Positions 58,874 through 64,000 of a stretch of DNA of 64,000 nt are shown one piece after another; positions within the stretch are counted from its first letter, which is position 1; each line of letters starts with the position of its first letter. The translations under genes and the position numbers were made by a program. Under the pieces are notes generated by a model, which was given only the letters and a program-made list of their open reading frames with translations, did no database searches and was not told where the DNA came from. Source of the stretch: Psychrobacter urativorans (GTDB taxonomy: Bacteria > Pseudomonadota > Gammaproteobacteria > Pseudomonadales > Moraxellaceae); assembly GCF_001298525.1 (NCBI RefSeq), contig NZ_CP012678.1:2728001-2792000 (forward strand). Reading direction: 5' to 3'.

Positions 58874-60331
58874 ATGAGATGCCTATTGATTTCTCTTTGC
58901 TGCGTGAGCTTACTGTCTTGTGCGACTATTCCTGATCAGGCGTATCATAAAATCGTTTGCGCTACAAAAGACTCTTGTTCCGAAATAGAATTAGATGCCA
59001 ATATCAAGCCGATCACTGACATGGTGATTGTCAATGGCGTATCAACCTTCCGAGAGAATCAGGTAAATATAAAAGAGGGAGATACCATTGCCAATACCTC
59101 CTTCCATTTATTTTACTTGGAGTATGCTGAGAATGGTCAGAAATTTGAGGGCACTAGGCAAATTGAGGTTATTAAGCGCGCCATAACCACTGCAAATAAA
59201 CCCGTTTATTTGGTTATTTATGTCAACAGTTGGAATAATAATGCAAGCATCGATAAACCAAGTCCAGATTTAATCAGTTTTCCTTATCTACTTGCTCGTC
59301 GCAATTTCCAGAATCCAGAGATGACTGTTATCGGTGTCTATGTTGGCTGGAGTGGTAAGAAATATCAGCATTTTCCAGCCACGATTTTATCGGCAAAAAA
59401 TAGAGCAAAAGTTGCGGATAAGATTGGTAAAAAGGGAGAAGTGCGGGCGGATATTATCTCTTTGGTAGATAATGTGCAAAACAATCCTCATTCAGGATAT
59501 GCGCTGATTGTAGGGAAATCTTTTGGCGGGAGACTGTTGTCCCGAGCCTTTATCGATGATTTAGCGCAAACAAAATCGGTTAAAGATTGGCCTCTAGGCA
59601 GCCAGTCGTTGCTAGTGACGTTGAATTCAGCAATAGGAGCAGATGCTTTTGATGATATATATCAAAATATGCCTGGTTCTGATGCTGATTCTGGTTTGAC
59701 ACTCCAAAGACCGCTTTGGATAAATTTAACCTCAAAAGATGATTGGGTGACTAAAAAAGCATTTCCAAAAGCGCGTTTAATCGGGCAAAAGCTCTCTGAT
59801 TGGGGGAAAAAAAGAACGATTGGGCATTATATGCCGTATGTTTCTCATTCTATTACTATTGAGAATGGTGATTCTTTATATAAAAGACCCGAGTGTCTTT
59901 CCCGCTACTACAATCATGATAGCCAAGGCATTCAAGATCATTATGGACAGCCAACGCCAATGCTTAAGGTTAGAGGCATAGAACCATGGTTTAAAATACC
60001 GTTACAAGATCCAAATTATGATCAGAAAAATCGACGCAATGAAAAGGAAAATGTGACAAGTCATTTCTGTGATGAGACGCGACATCTCTATGAAAACAAA
60101 AACGCTAGCGGAATGAACGGTCGTTATTATACGACCGTTTTACGACCTTTATATCACAGCTCAGAAAAAAAATTAGGTTATATGTGGAATTTCCGCACTG
60201 ATCAAAGTGTCATTGGTTATAGCCATGAGGAAGCAAGAGTTATAAAAAACTCAGGAAAGCATAATGCTTATGTGCAGACCATTCTTGGTCGGATGGCTGA
60301 CGATATGTTATTCACACTTCCAGAACAGTAA
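58874..60331 (+). CDS. Lipoprotein with alpha/beta-hydrolase-like GxSxG motif, unknown function
   Basis: A 485-residue predicted lipoprotein. The signal peptide ends in LLSC (Cys16). A strand YLVIYVNSWNNNA is followed by VIGVYVGWSG and then ALIVGKSFGGRLLSRAF, a nucleophile elbow (G-K-S-F-G-G). A later STH/HNAY-type region could offer the His, but the triad is not certain. AAGGAG at 58861-58866 fits the ATG at 58874; an upstream TTG at 58868 is too close. It may be a lipase or esterase anchored in the envelope; no named family was recognised. Confidence 0.65.
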   Translation: MRCLLISLCCVSLLSCATIPDQAYHKIVCATKDSCSEIELDANIKPITDMVIVNGVSTFRENQVNIKEGDTIANTSFHLFYLEYAENGQKFEGTRQIEVIKRAITTANKPVYLVIYVNSWNNNASIDKPSPDLISFPYLLARRNFQNPEMTVIGVYVGWSGKKYQHFPATILSAKNRAKVADKIGKKGEVRADIISLVDNVQNNPHSGYALIVGKSFGGRLLSRAFIDDLAQTKSVKDWPLGSQSLLVTLNSAIGADAFDDIYQNMPGSDADSGLTLQRPLWINLTSKDDWVTKKAFPKARLIGQKLSDWGKKRTIGHYMPYVSHSITIENGDSLYKRPECLSRYYNHDSQGIQDHYGQPTPMLKVRGIEPWFKIPLQDPNYDQKNRRNEKENVTSHFCDETRHLYENKNASGMNGRYYTTVLRPLYHSSEKKLGYMWNFRTDQSVIGYSHEEARVIKNSGKHNAYVQTILGRMADDMLFTLPEQ

Positions 60332-60485
60332 TTACTTTTATTCAAATTCAGAAATAATAACTGAGCTCTGAAAATGACTTTAAAAGCCAACCTCTTCGTA
60401 TTCTAATCTCATTGAATAATTTATAACATTTATTTAAAATGAATGTTTAGTTGGTTCTGATGTTATTTATTATAAGAAGACGGTC

Positions 60486-61739
60486 ATGCAATCTATCAAG
60501 TTACCCAGTAATCCGCCAACCTCTCCGCACCCTATTTTTAATTTAAGCTTTCGTATCTTTTTCAGTGCGGCAGCAGTATTTGCTATTGTGGTGATGACGC
60601 TGTGGGCATTTGTATTTACGGGTCATACCAATATTGATGTACACGCGATAAATCCGCTATATTGGCATGGTCACGAGATGGTTTATGGTTATGCGTTGGC
60701 AGTGGTGGCAGGGTTTTTATTGACGGCAGTAAAGACATGGACGGGCGTCATGATGCCGCATGGTTATAAACTGCTGGGTATTTTTACGTGTTGGTTGCTG
60801 GCGCGTGTTGGCTGGCTAGCATTTGGTTTAGGCATTGATATTGGTATGGCACAATCCGCTTGGTTATATCTAGCAGCGATGTTCGATATGTTGTTTATAG
60901 GCTCGATGGCATTTGTGATTTTCCGTGCCGTGTTACAGGTTAAACAATACAAGCAAATGGGTATTTTGGCAAAGCTTGCGCTACTGACGCTCGGTAACGG
61001 GTTGTGTTATTGGGGCGTTATTAGTGCCAATATGAATGTGACTAAGATTGGTATGTACCTTGGGTTTTATTTAATCATTGGTTTGGTATTGACCATCGGT
61101 CGTCGGGTAGTGCCATTCTTTATTGAACGTGGTTTGAGTATTCCTAATGCAGCAGGCGTGGCAGAAACGGTGACGGTACGTAATAGTAAGGCACAAGATA
61201 TTGCCAGTTTACTATTTTACTTAGCTTTTTTTCTCACTGACTTGTTTTATCCCAATCCTTATCTATTGACCGTGACGGCACTGGGCGTGGCGCTGGTGAA
61301 TATGGTGCGCTTGATGGGGTGGTATCATCGCGGTATTTGGCAAAAGCCGCTGCTATGGTCGTTATTCGTTGCATTTTTGGGTATGTGTTTGAGCTTTGTG
61401 TTATACGCACTACAACCGTGGGTCGGCTATAACCATAGTATTGCGCTACATGGATTAGCAATTGCAGGCGTGGGAATGATGACTATTGCTATGATGTCAC
61501 GCGTATCACTCGGTCATACGGGACGTAGCATTCATACGCCGCCCAAAACCCTTAATGCGATATTTGGTTTGATGGTATTGGTATTTATCAGTCGCGTGTT
61601 ATTGCCGTTGGTTGATATGAGTCATTATTCATTATGGATTATGATGGCACAAGGCGCGTGGATTGGTTGCTTCATATTATTCTGCTATAGCTACTTGCGT
61701 ATTTTGGCAAGTCCTCGTCCTGATGGCCTATTTGGTTAA
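60486..61739 (+). CDS. nnrS: NnrS family membrane protein
   Basis: A 417-residue protein with about 12 hydrophobic segments. PLYWHGHEMVYGYALAVVAGFLLTA near residue 57, GRRVVPFFIERG near 202, and GMMTIAMMSRVSLGHTGR near 330 are characteristic of NnrS, a haem- and copper-containing membrane protein linked to nitric oxide stress. It directly precedes an NsrR-like regulator gene, as in other NO-response loci. No ribosome site stronger than AAGAAGA is seen before the ATG. Confidence 0.92.
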   Translation: MQSIKLPSNPPTSPHPIFNLSFRIFFSAAAVFAIVVMTLWAFVFTGHTNIDVHAINPLYWHGHEMVYGYALAVVAGFLLTAVKTWTGVMMPHGYKLLGIFTCWLLARVGWLAFGLGIDIGMAQSAWLYLAAMFDMLFIGSMAFVIFRAVLQVKQYKQMGILAKLALLTLGNGLCYWGVISANMNVTKIGMYLGFYLIIGLVLTIGRRVVPFFIERGLSIPNAAGVAETVTVRNSKAQDIASLLFYLAFFLTDLFYPNPYLLTVTALGVALVNMVRLMGWYHRGIWQKPLLWSLFVAFLGMCLSFVLYALQPWVGYNHSIALHGLAIAGVGMMTIAMMSRVSLGHTGRSIHTPPKTLNAIFGLMVLVFISRVLLPLVDMSHYSLWIMMAQGAWIGCFILFCYSYLRILASPRPDGLFG

Positions 61740-61792
61740 AAGCGAATGGTTAAAAGTGGATTAAATAGGATGAAAAATGGGAGTGTCATCGG

Positions 61793-62328
61793 ATGCGACT
61801 GACCAATTATAGTGACTATGCCTTGCGCTCCTTGATTTATTTGGCAGTTAGACCAGAACCGCAAACACTCGCCAATATCAGTGATATTGCAGAAAGCTAT
61901 CATATTTCCAAAAGCCATTTGACAAAGATTATTCATCAGCTCGGTCAGCTGGGTTATATAGAGAGCGTGCGCGGTAAGAATGGTGGTATTCGGGGCTGGC
62001 TCGTGCGCCCAAAGACATTAATTTGGGCGTATTAATCAAGCAGATAGAACCTGATTTTGATTTGGTTGAGTGCTTTGCTACCCATTCACTTCATACTGAT
62101 AATAACAATATTGCCAATAACAATGCTGCTACTAAGTCGAAAGACTTGCCATTAACCTTTATCGACGAGATAGCTAATACTGATAAATCAGGCTGTATTA
62201 TTAATCCTGTCTGCCGTTTAAAAGGGGTGTTTTTTGAAGCATTGACAGCATTTATTACTGTGCTTGAAGGATATACACTGGCAGATATTATTAATAATCA
62301 AGATGAACTTAGGGATTTATTGTTTTAA
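61793..62328 (+). pseudogene. nsrR: NsrR-like Rrf2 regulator, frameshifted
   Basis: Iron-sulfur regulator of the NO response, broken into two frames. The first (61793-62035) opens MRLTNYSDYALRSLIYLAV, includes the winged helix ISKSHLTKIIHQLGQLGY and reaches VRGKNGGIRG. It then leaves the family pattern at cggggctgg (about 61996-62004). The second frame resumes LARAPKDINLGVLIKQIEPDF to the end. One missing G in the G run would rejoin them. The cysteine set is ECF, then CIINPVCRLK, but about 40 Asn/Ala-rich residues separate the first Cys from the others. It could be a true mutation, phase variation or a sequencing error. Confidence 0.82.
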
Positions 62329-62381
62329 AGTATCTAAAATATATCTAAGATAAAAACAGCATAAATTCAAATGTATAAATT

Positions 62382-62427
62382 AAAAGGCACAAAGTCAGCT
62401 ATATATAACGCTAACTTTGTGCCTTTT
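62382..62427. terminator. Bidirectional intrinsic terminator
   Basis: 14-base perfect stem aaaaggcacaaagt / actttgtgcctttt between the converging nsrR-like and carbonic anhydrase genes. Confidence 0.85.
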
Positions 62428-62462
62428 CTCACTCTATTTCCTAGCTGCGTGTTGTTTCGCGA

Positions 62463-63284
62463 TTACTTGCTAATTTGCTCGACCACTCGGCTACCTTGCG
62501 ACTGAACAGGGCGATTATTACCTTCATATAAATGACTCAAGATGGCAAGCTGATCACCGGCAAGCTCAAGTGGTTGCTTGCTGACATACCATTGCACTTT
62601 TTCTGAACACGGCGGCGTGGTTAGCGAACCCGCATAGTGGTAAAAAGTGGGCATAGCAGAAATTAATGCCGATAAATCAACGTTGCTTGTCGTAAATGCT
62701 GTCTTATTTGCAGCACTTTGTTGCGTACCATTGAGTAATACGCGCATAACATCATTGGCTTTTCCTTGCTGCAACATGACGCCAACCACTGCCAGATTAC
62801 CTGCACTATTGGCATGCACAAAATGTAACTCTGCTGGGTAGTTTTGATTACCAAATTGATGTTCACTTGGGGTGTGATAATGGAACTGTTTTAATTCAAA
62901 ACGCTCATTATTCAAGGTAATGGCATTATTGTGGGTAGTTGGCGTATAGACAACAGTGTGACCATTATCATGAATATTTAGGCTGACCGATTTACTATAA
63001 TCTATAGTAGGTACGTTGGTCGTTGTGGTTGTTACGTTCTTAATATTAATAGGAGACTGTTGTTCGCCAATTTTACAAGCGCTGGCTTCTTCATTATCGC
63101 CCCAATATTCAGGACCCGTGTTGCCAGTATATGACCAGCTAGGTGAGGCAATAACTGCTGAGCTGGCACTGGTGGGCATAGACTTTGCCGACGTTGTATT
63201 GCTATTTTGATAGTTGTTTGCGCATGCCGTGACACCTATGGTGCTTATAGTGATAAGGGCAACCGCTAGATAATGATGATTCAT
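62463..63284 (-). CDS. Alpha-type carbonic anhydrase, predicted lipoprotein
   Basis: Zinc enzyme that hydrates CO2, here in the periplasm. The 273-residue protein has a signal peptide with lipobox GVTAC (Cys21), a Ser/Thr-rich linker, and the catalytic domain from about 50 on. ACKIGEQQSPINI, FHYHTPSEHQ and ELHFVHAN supply the three zinc histidines, and SLTTPPCSEKVQWYV has the second Cys of the usual disulfide. AAGGAT precedes the ATG. Confidence 0.94.
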   Translation of the reverse strand: MNHHYLAVALITISTIGVTACANNYQNSNTTSAKSMPTSASSAVIASPSWSYTGNTGPEYWGDNEEASACKIGEQQSPINIKNVTTTTTNVPTIDYSKSVSLNIHDNGHTVVYTPTTHNNAITLNNERFELKQFHYHTPSEHQFGNQNYPAELHFVHANSAGNLAVVGVMLQQGKANDVMRVLLNGTQQSAANKTAFTTSNVDLSALISAMPTFYHYAGSLTTPPCSEKVQWYVSKQPLELAGDQLAILSHLYEGNNRPVQSQGSRVVEQISK

Positions 63285-63671
63285 ATTAAAATCCTTTTAT
63301 AGGTAAAGTCCATTGCTTAGTAAGTCAATTACTTGATAACTACCTTGCTTGGCAAGTCTATGTTGTGGGCACGACTAGTGACCAGTTATGGTAAATATTA
63401 TTAGTGCTAAAATTTTTAGTTTAGCTACGCTTAATTAACTGTGATACGTTTTAACAGAATGGCTAAGATTTGGCAAGCTTTAACGAATTCATTTATCAAT
63501 TAAAGTTTAATAATAGTATGTTAAGATTTTAGTAACAATTTTATAAGTAACGCTAATGATTTATCCATTAAAAAGGCTACCATTTCGGTAGCCTTTTTAT
63601 TATTTCTTGTCATCAAATAGGACAGCACTTTGGAACAAATGATAGCTTTTTTGCTATGAGTTTTTAAAGAG
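63285..63671. other. 387-base intergenic region with one terminator
   Basis: A perfect 12-base stem aaaaaggctacc / ggtagccttttt (63570-63598, 5-base loop) ends transcription of the right-edge gene (-). The rest, next to the carbonic anhydrase start, should hold its promoter. No other feature was recognised. Confidence 0.6.
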
Positions 63672-64000
63672 TTAACTGTTTTCAAGCTTAGGGCGGGCTT
63701 TATAAATGGCAGTCAGTAACGCTGTCTCAAATTCACCAGTGTCAAATTTTACCAATCCTGAATGTGCTGCACAGAAGTTGCGAGTCTCACGCCATTGATG
63801 GGCAATCTGTGTTGCCCAATCACAATAATGCTTGCCTGCGTTTGGCTTATCGAGCAGTGCTTTTTTAGTCATCGGATGTAAGCTGAGTTCGGGTAATATT
63901 GCCTCAAGTAGCTTGAAAGGTGGGCTGATAAAGGTGTCGTCAACGTGTAAATTTTGACTGGCAGGGTGAAAGACCAATAGCGAGCCGGCATGAATTTTTT
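63672..64000 (-). CDS. Truncated gene at the right edge, possibly MBL-fold hydrolase C-terminus
   Basis: The minus-strand frame is open to the window edge, so only the C-terminal 109 or so residues are visible. HAGSLLVFHPASQNLHVDDTF resembles the strand and ligand region of metallo-beta-lactamase-fold hydrolases (a His and an Asp at metal positions), followed by a helical tail. A TTG at 63977 exists but is not a credible start. The family call is tentative. Confidence 0.45.
   Translation of the reverse strand, partial: KIHAGSLLVFHPASQNLHVDDTFISPPFKLLEAILPELSLHPMTKKALLDKPNAGKHYCDWATQIAHQWRETRNFCAAHSGLVKFDTGEFETALLTAIYKARPKLENS

Overview
The window looks like chromosomal DNA of a Moraxellaceae gammaproteobacterium, most likely Psychrobacter. 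The evidence is moderate GC with A+T-rich spacers, a DcaP-type porin, a stearoyl-CoA-type desaturase with three His boxes, a MaeB-type malic enzyme, and the general protein character. The genus is an inference from recognised families, since no database search was run.

Layout. (1) 1-9.7 kb is the 3' part of an aromatic-acid catabolic cluster. It encodes the two last meta-cleavage enzymes (acylating acetaldehyde dehydrogenase and 4-hydroxy-2-oxovalerate aldolase), an NMO/FabK-type flavoprotein, a feruloyl-CoA-synthetase-like ligase, both subunits of a Rieske ring-hydroxylating dioxygenase, a cis-dihydrodiol dehydrogenase, an aromatic acid:H+ symporter and an outer-membrane porin. Ferredoxin and reductase partners are not in view. 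(2) 9.9-18 kb holds a lysozyme-inhibitor-like lipoprotein, an LtrA-like membrane protein and a redox/quinone-stress group: LysR regulator, DoxX, FMN reductase, DUF1275, GNAT, two pirins, nitroreductase and DUF4298. Two promoters in this group share a matching LysR-type box near -65. (3) 18.2-28.5 kb looks like a decayed genomic island beside tRNA-Ile2(CAU). It holds an IS3-like remnant, a DAACS transporter with a duplicated leader, a LysR regulator, a class III aminotransferase, an HglS-type 2-oxoadipate dioxygenase/decarboxylase, a D-2-hydroxyglutarate dehydrogenase-like flavoenzyme and a frameshifted tyrosine integrase. The three enzymes form a chain from 2-aminoadipate to 2-oxoglutarate. 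A related terminator-like repeat lies at each end.

(4) 28.5-46.2 kb is mostly core metabolism: folM-like SDR, cca, maeB, selO, desaturase, glycerophosphodiesterase, a Pro/Ala-rich lipoprotein, a PduO-type cobalamin adenosyltransferase, cysS, guaB, glmM and pdxH. (5) 46.2-56.3 kb holds an EmrAB-like efflux pair and an electrophile/aldehyde detoxification group: GST, DJ-1/PfpI protein, CurA-like reductase, YqhD-like alcohol dehydrogenase, NemR-like TetR regulator and a divergent aldehyde dehydrogenase. Two almost identical 15-bp palindromes sit in the control regions of that group. (6) 56.3-64 kb holds a small unknown protein, a DASH-type cryptochrome with a DUF3429 membrane protein, an unknown lipoprotein with a GxSxG motif, nnrS with a frameshifted nsrR-like regulator, an alpha carbonic anhydrase and a truncated gene at the right edge.

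Most interesting signals: the aminoadipate island with its broken integrase and duplicated leader, the two sets of shared operators, the mixed aromatic cluster, and the nsrR frameshift with an insertion between its iron-sulfur cysteines.
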